Made by a program: the position numbers and the translations under genes. A DNA stretch of 64,000 nt. Origin: Litsea cubeba. Lineage: Eukaryota; Streptophyta; Magnoliopsida; Laurales; Lauraceae. Where the stretch lies: NCBI GenBank assembly GCA_012931725.1, contig CM022951.1, positions 10,305,018-10,369,017 of the forward strand. Direction: 5' to 3'. Shown here piece after piece: positions 20,755 through 32,000 of this stretch; within the stretch, counting starts at the first letter, position 1, and every line of letters starts with the position of its first letter. The notes below the pieces were generated by a model that had not been told where the DNA came from, did not search any database, and saw nothing but the letters and a program-made list of their open reading frames with translations.

Positions 20755-21750
20755 TGGCTCAAACGTTTGAAACGCTTAATCCTCCTCTGTTTCCTCGGTA
20801 AAGTAGGGCTTTGTACCTGCGCACCAAATATTAAAGTAAATTGCAAGAACATGATCATAATTTGAAATTAAAATATGATATCAAGATGAGTATAGACAAG
20901 TGAGATCATCATGAAGCAATGATAATGATAATAGCAAGGAAGAACGTATAACACAAATCCAAGTAACACAAAGGAGCAATATGGAGTTCACATGGTGACA
21001 AGTGTCCCCGTTGTGGGTTGTCAGCCCTAAATAAATAGGGAAAGCCCGTCCATAACGTCGGTGGTCATAATCCGATCAAAATATCAGGATAACCTGTCCA
21101 TAGTTTCAAAGCGGATAATAAGTGATCCAGTCACATCGGTAATCAACCGTCTATATATCGACCTGCAGTCGTCCATAAATGACCCACATTTACATATATA
21201 TATATATATACAAACATAATAGACCCGAATAATAATGTTCCGACCCAAGAGTCCTAAGTCAAATGAAGTGCTGGCCATTCCACATTCCACATCATAGTCA
21301 AATCATTACACATAAATTGCCAAGCCACCTCAAGGATATGCATCTAAAGGAATACATAACCTAAACCAAGATATGCATGCGAATTCGAAGGTCAAGACAT
21401 AATTACAAACCAACCTAAGGTTAGACGTATATCCATATACCCTTCAACACACAACGATCAACAGTAGTGAGTTAGGGACGTTACATCTCTCAAAATTTAT
21501 GGTGCATAGACCCAATGAAGGGTTTTCAATTGAGATGCATTGACCATTTCTCGCTAGAGTTCATGAAAGTCATACCTGGTATTTAATCCTATGCCAATAG
21601 GATACCGTATGCCCAAAGACGGTTCTTAAGTAAGGTCCATGTAGATAATTAAGGTTATTAAATCCAAATAAGGTCCCGTACACGATGCCACAATTCCCCA
21701 AAATGATACAGAGCCAAAATAGTTAAATAGTATCATAGTTTGCCAAAGTA

Positions 21751-21909
21751 CACTGAACGTCCAAACGTTCAGTGCCTCGGGTTTTTGGCTCAGGGGCGAA
21801 GAGACTCAAACGTTCGAACGTTCGATGTCTCTACCTTTTGGCCCATACGATATACGAACATGGACTCGCACGTTCGAACGTTCAATGGCAACGCTCGAAC
21901 GTTCAACTT
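21751..21909. repeat. Cluster of CGTTCGAACG-type palindromes
   Basis: At least four self-complementary words occur within 160 bp: AACGTCCAAACGTT, AACGTTCGAACGTT (twice) and a CGCTCGAACGTTC variant. They lie inside the solo LTR. Spacing is irregular. Confidence 0.7.
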
Positions 21910-23833
21910 CCCTAACGTTGGCCGAGTTTGTGCACAGATGTAGAGAATGGGGTTTTTCCCCTTTTTCATTCCTTTTTCTCCCTGTACCAAAGGCAAGTCC
22001 AATCCAACCCAAAATACATAAAAAATCAGTACCTTTTTGGAAAGGAATAATAATCCACATTTCCATCATCCAAACACCAAATAACCCAAAAACCATTAAG
22101 AAGCCCGAATCCACCATTGCCATTTAAAATGGGCATTTAAACAATCTATATGCAAAGCATCGAGAATCAAAGATCAAACACATATTTAATAAAAAATTAC
22201 AATAATGTACTTGCCTTTATCCGAAGTTGATGAAAAGTGCAATAGGGTTCCTAACCAGCACCCAATCCGAGATTCCCACGGCGCACGATCACAATCCTAT
22301 CACCAATCTGACTTGGAAGATGGGAAAGAAATGCTCAAACGAACAGATCTATGGTAACCCTACCCAAAATCTACCATTGGAAAGAAGAAGAAGATGCCCT
22401 ACAATATAGATCTACTCCTAACAGTTTGAGGAGAAGGTTACCTAGTATAAGAAAGTTGAGCGAAGAATGATGGCAGTCTCTTATCGTAATTCTGATGGCT
22501 GGATCCTACAGCAATGGCCTGAGAAGTTGAAAGAGGAAGAAGACGAATAAGTGGGGAGGGATAAGAACGTGCGGTTCTTAAAATAGGTTTAGGTTAAGAA
22601 ATAATATTCTCCGAGCTTAAGTTATTGGGTCAAACTGTTGGTCAGGTCATCTACCCAATAGCCCAACTCACCGATCCAATAATCTAATCTAACGTGTACC
22701 CCACTTAACTCTACCCACTTAAATAACTAAAGGACATTTAGTTAAAATAAAAGTAATATTATAATAAAAACATAATTAGTGGGGCCGGAACCTTACACTT
22801 GAGAAATAGAACATTTGAGAACAAAGTAATGGAGTAGGGGGGGTAGTTATAGGATTAATTTCAAATCATCGGTTCAAGTAGTTGGGCCTTTGACACTTCG
22901 CATTCTCGTTAGGTGACATGGATCAAGCAAATGTGAGACACATTGTCTCTTAAGAACACGTGGCTTCTCAGATGCCTTTGCCAATGCGGCACTAGATAGA
23001 CCCAATGCTAATATCGGTTTGTGTGTGGGATTACTCTATAAGGCCTGTTAGTGGGGAGATGGATAAAGAGGAAGGAGAAGAGGAAGAAATAACAGAAAGA
23101 AAAATACATGACCGATGGTATTGTCACTACTCAATTGAAATGAGGAAAGATATCGTCGCTCAATTTAAAAGGTAAAAAAAGAAGAAGTTAAATTGGTGGG
23201 AGGGAAGGCGCAAAAAAGAAATGAATGAGGCTTCATTCATCAAGCTGGCCTGGTCGGTGGCTTCCTCCAACTCCCTCTGGGCCTAATGGATGGCTAACAA
23301 ATACCTTAGGAACTCATTTATTTGGAGTCCATCTTCCCCGAAAAGTGGGTCTTGCATTTGGCGCAAAATCAGGAATTCTGGCCATCACATTCACCTCCGC
23401 AGCAGGTGGATAAGAGGGGACGGTAAGACCGCAGATCTATGGTATGATAGCTGGGCCAAGGATGAGACTTTAGCATCTCTCTATGCCCCATTTCCCTTCC
23501 CTGCAAATCAGCACCTCCACCACCTCTGCGACGGCTACACCTAGGCTATTCCTTCAAACATACTTGCTGCAGCTGCATTTTTCCTGAGAACTGCAGTCAC
23601 CAACATCTCCCTAAATGAGCACTCTGCCGATCGCAATGTATGCAAAGCGCACTCAGACAAAGGTCTCTCCTTTAAGGAGCCCTAGCAATTGACCAGATCC
23701 ATAAGAGTATCAACCGAATGGGCTACTTGGGCTCCCTTAATCTGGAACCATTTCCTTCACCCCAGAGTCTCCTTTTTTGCATGAAGACTTCTTCATGGTA
23801 AGACTACAACCCAAGCCTGGACCCAAGGAGCAG

Positions 23834-24691
23834 TGTTAGTATTTTTATGTTGGCTAATTCATCGGTTGGACAAAACTCTGGGTCCATTGAGTTGTGTTTT
23901 CTATTTTATTTTAGAATGGACTATAGTTGTGTCGCCAGAAGAGCTGAAGCGAAGAAAAAAGAAAAAAGAGAAGACCGGGTGAAACTCCCAGGCTCGATCA
24001 ATTGGAGCCTCTGTCCGATCGATTGGATAGTTGATGCGCCCCAGTTATTTTAGTGATCCGATCGATCAAATAGGCGCGGGCAAAAATGGGAAAGTCTCCT
24101 AAACTGCTACGAAGTCGTTTCCTTCTAAGATTCCGCTTCCCAATTTGAGTCCTATTTGTATTCTAAGTCTAAGGCACGAATTTGGGTCTTTAAATAGGGT
24201 GTTGCTCTCAACCCTAGATAATGACCACTTCCATTAATCTGAGTCAGAGATATCTAAGAGAGAGATTATTCTCTACAGCCATTGAGAGGTCGTTTTGAAG
24301 GACTGCTCTAGAAGGTCATTGTTGCTTTTGCTTTCTTATAGAAGATAGTTCATCTTAACTGACAAGCTGTGAAGAGATCAAGTAAGGAGAACGGTGCACG
24401 ATGGATGCCGTGTTTGTGGATTCTGTGCAAGAACAACTACAGTCCTTAGGTTGAGGTACAAACTGAGGAAAAGAAGCTGTGAGTATATCTTGTAACTGTT
24501 CGTAAGTTCCTGATTTCTGGTTCGTGGTTTTTCTCCCTAAATGGGGTTTCCACACTTAATATTGTGTCTACCTTCTTATGCTGTATGATTGGTAGATAGC
24601 TAGTTCTATTCTGTCGGATTGGTTATTTCCGCTGCATTGATTTGTTAAATTAGATCTAGTAATCCATTCTGGCAGCCTACAAAAACTTTCA
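23834..24691 (+). repeat. 5' LTR of the copia element
   Basis: 858 bp with a TATA-like TTTAAATAGGG near 24192 and CGATCGAT-type words near 23995-24070. It is roughly 85-90% alike to the 3' LTR by eye, so this is an older insertion. Confidence 0.88.
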
Positions 24692-24692
24692 A

Positions 24693-26364
24693 TTGGTATC
24701 AGAGCAGGTTACACTATTTTACTGTGTTGATCTATATTTTGCTAGAATGGATAACTATCGTGAGAGAATGGTTGCCTTTGTAAAAGTCATAGATCTGAAA
24801 ATTTGGAAATCTATTGTGAAAGACTATTCCTTGCCTACTGTCACTACTGATGGGATAATGAGTCTTAGATCGGAAGATCGGTGGACTAAGGATGAAGAAT
24901 TGGCAGCCACTTGCAACTCTAGGGCTTTGAGTGTTATTTATAATGGAGTTAGCATGTATGAGTTTCGTAGAATTTCTACATGCACTACTGCAAAAGAAGC
25001 TTGGAATATTCTACAGACTGTGAATGGAGGGACTGACACTGTCAAACAGTCGAAACTTCAGAAGTTGTATACAGCTTTTGAAACCATCAAGAGGAAAGAT
25101 GATGAATCCTTTGATGAGTTCAATTCAAAGCTGAATATGCTATTGTGAATGATACCTTACTTTGGGAGAGCCAATTCCTGAGGATAGAATTGTGAAAAAG
25201 ATTTTGCGGTCTCTTCCAAGAAGGTTTGATGCAAAGGTCGTGGCCATAAAGGAGAATAAAAATCTGAATAATCTTTAAGTTGAAGATTTGGTTAGCAACC
25301 TTCAGACTTTTGAATCAAACCTAAGGACTAATAGAAAATCAAAATCCAAAGGTGTTGCTTTGAGAGCCTACAAAGAATCATTCAAGAAAATTGCTAGTGA
25401 TTCTAATTCTAATTCTGAGGAGATAGATCCCCAAGCTGTTGTTCAGTTTATGAAGCAATTTCAGTCGTTTATGAAGTGGAAGAAAAGTGATTTGAAAATC
25501 CTTAAAAATTATGTAAAGAAGAAATCTTCTAAGGGGATTCAATGTCAAAAAATGCTTTCAATTTGACTTGGGATGATGATGCTTTTGATGAAGATGATAA
25601 AAAATCTAAGTCTGAGAAACTTGAATCTAGCAAAGAAAAATTCATGGCATTTATGGCAACTTTCGTTTATGCTACTCCACCACTTTCTTCTGATGATGGG
25701 ACTAAACAAGATGTTAGTGAGTTAGAGACAGAATATGATTGGAAAGCTGAATATCAGTTATTGTTTGCAAATACCATGAAGATGCTAAAGATGAATGAAA
25801 AACTGGTTACAAGTTGAAAAGAATTAGAAGAGCAGAATATTTCTTTAAAACTGAATTATCAGAAGCTCTTAAAAAAATGAGTCACTTAGAGGCAAAAAAT
25901 AATAAGTTGGCAAACATAAAATGACTGCTGAAGCACAGAAGTATGATTCATTTGATCATGATATGAAGACATTGAAAGCTGAAAATACAAGAAATACTCA
26001 AGAAGAATCTTTTTTTGAGTTGAATACTAGCAAGGCTTCGATAAACAGGATGAAATTAGGGTCTAAAAAACTTGACGACATTCTGAGCAGTCAAAAGGCA
26101 AAGACAGACATGCAAGACATTGACTACACTGATGGGGGGCATCTACATCTAAAGTCAAAGGTACTAACTTTTTTGTTCAAAATTCAGTTGTTACTAATCA
26201 TGTTGTTCATGCTACAAATCCAGCTGCCAAGAAGAAGAATGTTTCACGTCCTGAACGAATCCCCACTTGTCATCACTGTGAAATTAAAGGACACATTCGA
26301 CTCCATTGCAATAATCTGTGAAAGTCACCAAAAGATAAAAGCAATGGAAAAACAGAAGGAATAG
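24693..26364 (+). pseudogene. Broken copia gag (UBN2-type)
   Basis: From 24749 the frame reads MDNYRERMVAFVKVID with the gag-core motif TCTTAKEAWNILQTVNGG and FETIKRKDDESFDEFNSKLN (to 25148). A stop and frame changes then break it. Later parts are DAKVVAIKENKN (about 25229), KEKFMAFMATF (25640) and a CX2CX4HX4C knuckle, CHHCEIKGHIRLHC (about 26265-26306) in another frame. The order matches the gag of SIRE/Maximus-like copia elements. No pol follows. Confidence 0.8.
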
Positions 26365-26782
26365 TCACCAATAAAAAGCAAAGTTGTATGGGTCAAGAAA
26401 GAAGACCTTCCATCTATATTGGTACACACTTTGCTGAAATGTTTGAATATGCAAGTGTGCATACCAAAGTTTCATCACCCCTGATCTGCTATATCATTTC
26501 ACCTCCCTAGTGCTGATTCGAAGATCTTACTGAGGGGGAGTCAAAATTGAGGGTGAGTTACAAAATCCAAATTAACAGAAGCTGTTTGAAAAATAATTGT
26601 TTGTCAATTATGGACAAAAGGTGGGAGAATAATGAAGCTAGGGGGAGAAAACAAGCAAAGATCTATAGGTGCTAAAAAAAGATTTTGGGTTGAAAATTCA
26701 ATGTATTTTGAGTTTTTCTATTGGGTGTATCATTTGTATTGTTCTAGGGAGCTTTTGTCCATGAATTGCCAAACTGAGAGAT

Positions 26783-27652
26783 TGTTAGTATTTTTATGTT
26801 GGCTAATTCATGGGTTTTACAATACTCTGGGACCATTGAGTTGTATTTTCTATTTTATTTTAGAATTTACCGTAGTTGTGTCGCCGGAAGACCTGGAGCG
26901 AAGAGTAGAAGGAAAAAGAGAAGACCTGACGAAACTCCCAGGATCGATCAATCGAAGCCTCTGTCTGATCGATCGGTTAGTTGATGCGCTCCAGTTATTT
27001 AGGTGGTCCGATCGATCGGAGCCACTGTCTGATCAATCGGACAGGCGCGGGCAAAAATGGGAAAGTCTCCTAAACTGCTACAAAGTTGTTTCCTTTTGAG
27101 ACTCGACTTTCCAATTTGAGTCGAAGTCTAAGGCACGAATTTGGGGCTATAAATAGGGTGTTGCTCTCAACCCTAGATAAGGATCACTCTCATTAATCTG
27201 AGTCAGAGATATCTAAGAGAGATTATTCTCTAGAGCCATTGAGAGATCTTTTTGAAGGGTTGTTCTAGAAGGTCATTGTTGCTTCTGCATTCTTATAGAA
27301 GATAGTTCATCTTGACTGATAAGGTGTGAGGAGATCAAGTAAAGAGAATGGTGCACGGTGGATGTCGTGTTAGTGGATTCTATACAAGAACAACTACAGT
27401 ATTTAGGTTGAAGTACAGATTGAGGGGAAGGAGCTGTGAGTATTTCTTGTAACTGTTCGTGAGTTCTTGATTTTTGATTCATGGTTTTTCTCTTTGGATA
27501 TATAGGGTTTCCACGCTAAATATTGTGTCTGCCTTCTTATGGGGTGTGATTGGTAGGTAGCTAGTTCTATTCTGTCTGATTGGTTATTTTCACCGCATTG
27601 ATTTGTTAAATTAGAACTAGTAATCCATTATGGTAGCCTGCAAAAACTTTCA
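26783..27652 (+). repeat. 3' LTR of the copia element
   Basis: 870 bp. It has a clearer TATA box (GCTATAAATAGGG near 27149) and repeated CGATCGATCGG words at about 26943-27045. It ends CAAAAACTTTCA at 27652. Confidence 0.88.
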
Positions 27653-28335
27653 AGCTGGTTTTAACCTTGCTTCTCCTGCTGCCTCTGTAAAGCTGAGACG
27701 AAAACTACTCCTCACCTTCTTTTCAGCTGCTCTTTTGCATCTTCAATTTGGAGCTGGATTCAGCTTCAAGTACCTATTGTCTCCTTCGTTGGGCCCATAT
27801 CTCCTTCCAAGATCTGGTATGCTCTATCCTTAAACAGCGACCATTTGGCTCGCAAAGGTGCTGCCTCCATCTTCTTCTCCACAACTTTTGTTTTTTGGAA
27901 ATGTGGGAATGATCATTTTTTCAGTAAATCCAGAGTCCTCGGACGAGGGTCAAAAACTACCTGACTGAGCTTCTCTCAACTTCGCTCAGATTAGACAAAC
28001 CCTTTTCTGGTAGACCTTTACAAGAGTTCTATAAATTTTTGTTTGATCTCCCCTAGGCATTTTCTATTCTCTAGGGGGCTCAATTTCTTGCTCATTTTTT
28101 CCAGAGGGGGCTCAGTTTTAGCTTTTCTTTTGTTCACCTTGTTTAATGGTTGTGTGGCTTTCCTCTTTTGGGGCGTCTAGCCTTTGTTTTTCTCCGCTCC
28201 CTTTTCTAATACAATTTGCCATTAACAAAAATAAATAAATTATTATTTGAGGGAGGGCCCTTTTTGTACAATAAAAATTATGGGGCCCTCTTTCATGCAT
28301 GGGTCATCTCAAGGTTTTTTTCCCGTAAAATCCTC

Positions 28336-29058
28336 ATAAACTAAATAATAAAAACGAGTGATTAGTGTAGGATTCAAAATTGGGGTTTTAAGTATTCCAC
28401 GCCAAAAGAGACCGTGTCTCTTTTGGACGGTCATTTGAGACAGACCGAGAGTGTGAGAAGTGGGAAAGAAACGAAGGAAGGAGAAGATAGGGAAGAGAGG
28501 AAAAGGAAGAGAATAAAAGAAGGAAGAGATGGGAGAGAGTAAGGGTTCATCTCGTTCTATATTGGGTTTCGATTTGGGGGATTTCTAGCGATCTACAACT
28601 CGCTAGGGATCAAAGAGGTAAATGGACAGGTGCCCTTCTCAATGTCATATGAATGTGCCTCTTAGATTTGTGATTCATAGTCATTCGAGACTTTCATTCT
28701 TGGGTGTTTATTGATAGCACTGAATGTTCATGATAGGAATAAATCGGCCAAACTTGAGACTTAGGCTTATAACCTAAATCTGAAACTTGTAACTCAACAA
28801 TTATTGGTTCCTTTATTGTGAACACCACCATGCAGCATCGAGTCAGCCACAAGAGGGATGCATCAAGTCCACTGATTCTACTTCAATCATAATGCTTATA
28901 AAGTCATTCAATTTGTTAGACAGGAACAAGTGTGGAAAAAAAATACAATATAAGAGTTCTCTACAAATTATATTATCATATATTCTTCATTAGAAAATGC
29001 AAAATTCGTACAATCCAACACTTAATTTCGATTATTGATTGATATAGTTTTCTTCTAG
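28336..29058. other. Region upstream of the kinase transmembrane exon, with short perfect hairpin
   Basis: No coding exon is seen. At 28402-28426 a perfect hairpin has 11-bp arms (CCAAAAGAGAC / GTCTCTTTTGG) and a 3-nt loop. A GA-rich tract follows (28440-28545). The last bases before 29059 (tttcttctag) form a good 3' splice site. The lectin, SLG and PAN exon expected in a full S-receptor kinase is not here. Confidence 0.6.
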
Positions 29059-32000
29059 ATGGAAGCACCATCGAATATTCAGGCGGTTTGCAAGGTAAGA
29101 AGAAGCTATTGGTAACTCTATTGACTATCATTGTGGGGTCGCTTTTATTCATCCTTTGTGGTTATTGCTGGTGGAGGAAGGCAAAAGGTATGAATGATTC
29201 ATTTAGCTAATATAATAACAACCATATTGTGTGGGGAGATTTCCAGAACCACAGGATTACACTAATCACAGCCATCAGATGAGACTAAGCACTCTCACGT
29301 GCCATCCGCGTGCTATCCACGTGGCACTAAGCTCACCCCGGCCACCAGGGCAGGAGGTCCGGCCGAAGTCAGGCGGCTCCGGGCCACTAGCGCCGAACTG
29401 GCCACCCCGGGTGCCATCTCGGCAGGGAGCTCCACCTCGGCTGGGCCACCCCGGATGCCATCTCGGCAGAAAGCTCCACCTCGGCTGAAGAAGCCGGGAT
29501 GGAAGCCGAAGCAAGAAAGAACCTCCACTTGCGCCCCTCATCCCCCACGTCATCAGGCACGTGGAGGGATAGGGGCACGAGCTAGTGGGACAGACACGAC
29601 ATCCAGCCGCTCACAATCTTCGCCATATCCTGACAGGGCGGCATCCAGCGGCTGAGGCCACATCAGGGCAAGGCCCGAGGGCAGATCCCACGATCCCCTA
29701 CCGCCAAAGGCGTCAAACATGATCTGGCCCAACAAGACGCGCATTAAATGCGACGTGGGCTGATCCGACGCGCATTTAATGCAGAGTGGGCTGGATTGGA
29801 CCGCATTTATGGCAACGTGGGCTGATCATGACTTCCCAGTCGAATCATGAGACCCATGCCAAGATATCGTCCAAGATATCCTCCAAATCGTCTATAAAAG
29901 GATTGCATTCCCACATGCAAGGTACGCACAATTTCATTCACAGAGCCGTTACTCTGTCTCTCCTCTCCCCCTCCTTCCATTGTTCCAGTTCCCACACTGA
30001 CTTTGGCATCGGAGAGCCTTGCGCCGCCCAGGTCAGGGTCCTTTGATCGTTTGCTCTTCTCTTTCAGGCTTTCGGACGGTACCCAGTCATTCCCAGTCAT
30101 CATCTTCTCGGATAAGTCCTCTAAGGCTCCCTCCTTATTGTGGGTCATTATTTTCTGCACCTACAATTGGCGCCGTCTGTGGGGAAGTAATATCCCAACC
30201 TTCCCAACCTTCCCAACCTTCTTAACCTCAATCTTCCAGAAGCCATGCCTCCGAAAGCTAGGAAGGGCGGAGAATCCTCGAGGCCAGTCCTCGAGCTACC
30301 AATGCCGTCAACGGACGTCCACCCTCAAGGGCGGTCCCGCACGGTGCAAGGCACGTCTGCAGGCGAGGGCCGCTTAGGCTCTCAGCTCTTTGTCGAGTTC
30401 CCCTTCCCAGAGGGACTCGAAGCCTCGATCTCAGCGGAAGAAGTCATGCCGCCCAGACGCGATGAGCGTCGGCATGAGCGTCCTCGGAAGGACAAAGCCG
30501 TGGCCGTAGGAGAGACGCGCCACGCTCAACCCCCCGCCACTGGAGGGGTTCTCGAAGCCCAAGCTGCTCTCCTCCAGAGGCAAGAGCAGATGATTCGCGA
30601 GCTGCAGCAGCAGCTGAAGGCAGCGCAAACTGCCTCCTTGAGGCAGGTCTCTGAGCCTCAAGGGAAAAAGAGGGACGCCCCCAGCAGGACAGCCCAGCCT
30701 CCCCGCGAGGACCTCAGAAATCATCTGGACCGTAAACGGAGCCAGATTCATGACAAAGGCTCGAGCAACAGCCGAAGTCATCATAGCCGCGATGGCCGAA
30801 CTCATAGCCATCGTGGCCCGAGCCATCCCAAGCGAAGGCCCAGGTCTCCTGGAAGCCCAGACCTCCCTCCAGCACCAGTCAGAGCGTCAACGTCGTCTTC
30901 AAGGAGCCGATCTACCATATCCTGACCAAGATAAAGACCAAGCCATTCTTCAAGTGGCCTCTGCCCTTGAGGAATGAGCCCGCCTCCGGCAGCCGGAGCA
31001 AGCTCTACTGCTCTTACCACAAAGGTAGCGGGCACAAGACCAAGGACTGCAACTCTCTGCAGTGGTATCTGGAGAAGCTGGCCGAAGAGGGCCACATTCC
31101 AGAGTTCGTTAAGGCAGGAGATGCTGGCGGCAGCGAGGGCCGACTTCACCAGAGCGCAGCCCAGGTTCCAGACAGTGAGGATTCGGAGAAGATCGTTACG
31201 TGATCCATCTGGCGTCCTCTGTATCCATCTGTATCCCAAGAAATTCAATTTCTAAAAGATGTAATGAATCTCTGAATCAATGGAAATAGCTTTCGCCCCG
31301 TCATCAATCTGTCATCTCTCTTTGATCGACTTCGGCTACAAGGGTTAACAGCCCTGGAAAAGGCCTCGAGTTCGGACACTCGGCCAATTCCTAAACTCAG
31401 GGTCTTCACCCATTTACAAGGCTCTACGCCCTGGAAATGGCCTGGAGTTCTTACACTCAGCCTTTCCTAAAGCCCCGTGTTTTGAACACAATCAAGGCTC
31501 TACGCCCTGGAAATGGCCTAGAGTTCTTACACTCAGCCTTTCCTAAAGCCCCGTGTTTTGAACACAATCAAGGCTCTACGCCCTGGAAATGGCCTGGAGT
31601 TCTTACACTCAGCCTTTCCTAAAGCCCCGTGTTTTGAACACAATCAAGGCTCTACGCCCTGGAAATGGCCTGGAGCTCTTACACTCAGCCTTTCCTAAAG
31701 CCCCGTGTTTTGAACACAATCAAGGCTCTACGCCCTGGAAATGGCCTGGAGTTCCTACACTCAGCCTTTCCTAAAGCCCCCGTGTCTTGGACACACTCCC
31801 GGGTACATACGCCCTGGAAATGGCCTGGAGTTCCTACACTCAGCCTTTCCTAAAGCCCCCGTGTCTTGGACACACTCCCGGGTACATACGCCCTGGAAAT
31901 GGCCTGGAGTTCCTACACTCAGCCTTTCCTAAAGCCCCCGTGTCTTGGACACACTTCGGGTACATACGCCCTGGAAATGGCCTGGAGTTCCTACACTCAG

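Larger units (their letters stand above)
20300..22797. mobile_element. Solo LTR, 2.5 kb
   Basis: Starts TGTCACATTCC and ends GGAACCTTACA, an imperfect inverted pair. It is flanked by a perfect 5-bp TSD cttga (20295-20299 and 22798-22802). Length and ends fit a large gypsy LTR of the Del/Tekay kind, but no internal domain is left to prove the family. It contains an 83-bp duplication (20589-20754) and a cluster of CGTTCGAACG palindromes (21751-21909). Orientation is uncertain. Confidence 0.75.
23834..27652 (+). mobile_element. Non-autonomous Ty1/copia element with gag only
   Basis: LTRs are 23834-24691 and 26783-27652, starting TGTTAGTATTTTTATG and ending CTTTCA. Right after the 5' LTR is TTGGTATCAGAGC, the usual initiator-tRNA-Met primer site. 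The 2.1-kb interior encodes only a broken gag; protease, integrase and RT are absent. Flanking agcag (23829-23833) and agctg (27653-27657) is a probable TSD with one change. It inserted into the LINE. Confidence 0.88.
23205..28240 (+). mobile_element. 5'-truncated L1-type LINE, split by a copia element
   Basis: Two pieces, 23205-23833 and 27653-28240, belong together. The first encodes the end of the L1 RT region (KLAWSVASSNSLWA, then a WMANKYLRNSFIW stretch). The second encodes a zf-RVT-like zinc segment (LCKAETKTTPHLLFSCSFA, plus-strand frame near 27690). The 3' end has the typical plant L1 tail: pyrimidine-rich, then ctaatacaatttgcc and an A-rich run to about 28240. Imperfect flanks ggtgggaggg (23195-23204) and gagggaggg may be the TSD. 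Frames are broken; it is dead. Confidence 0.75.
19948..28335. mobile_element. Mutator-like element with long inverted arms, filled by later insertions
   Basis: The left arm starts GAGGATTTTATGGGAAAAAA (19948). The right end reads, in reverse complement, GAGGATTTTACGGGAAAAAA (28335 inward). Similarity continues inward: TTGAGCGATGATAT near 20051 matches the reverse complement of about 23145-23165, and the T/C-rich tract after it matches too. The right arm is interrupted by the LINE at 23205-28240. Flanks ataaataaa (19939-19947) and ataaactaa (28336-28344) look like a 9-bp TSD with two mismatches. Without insertions the element would be roughly 0.9 kb with no coding capacity. Confidence 0.65.
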
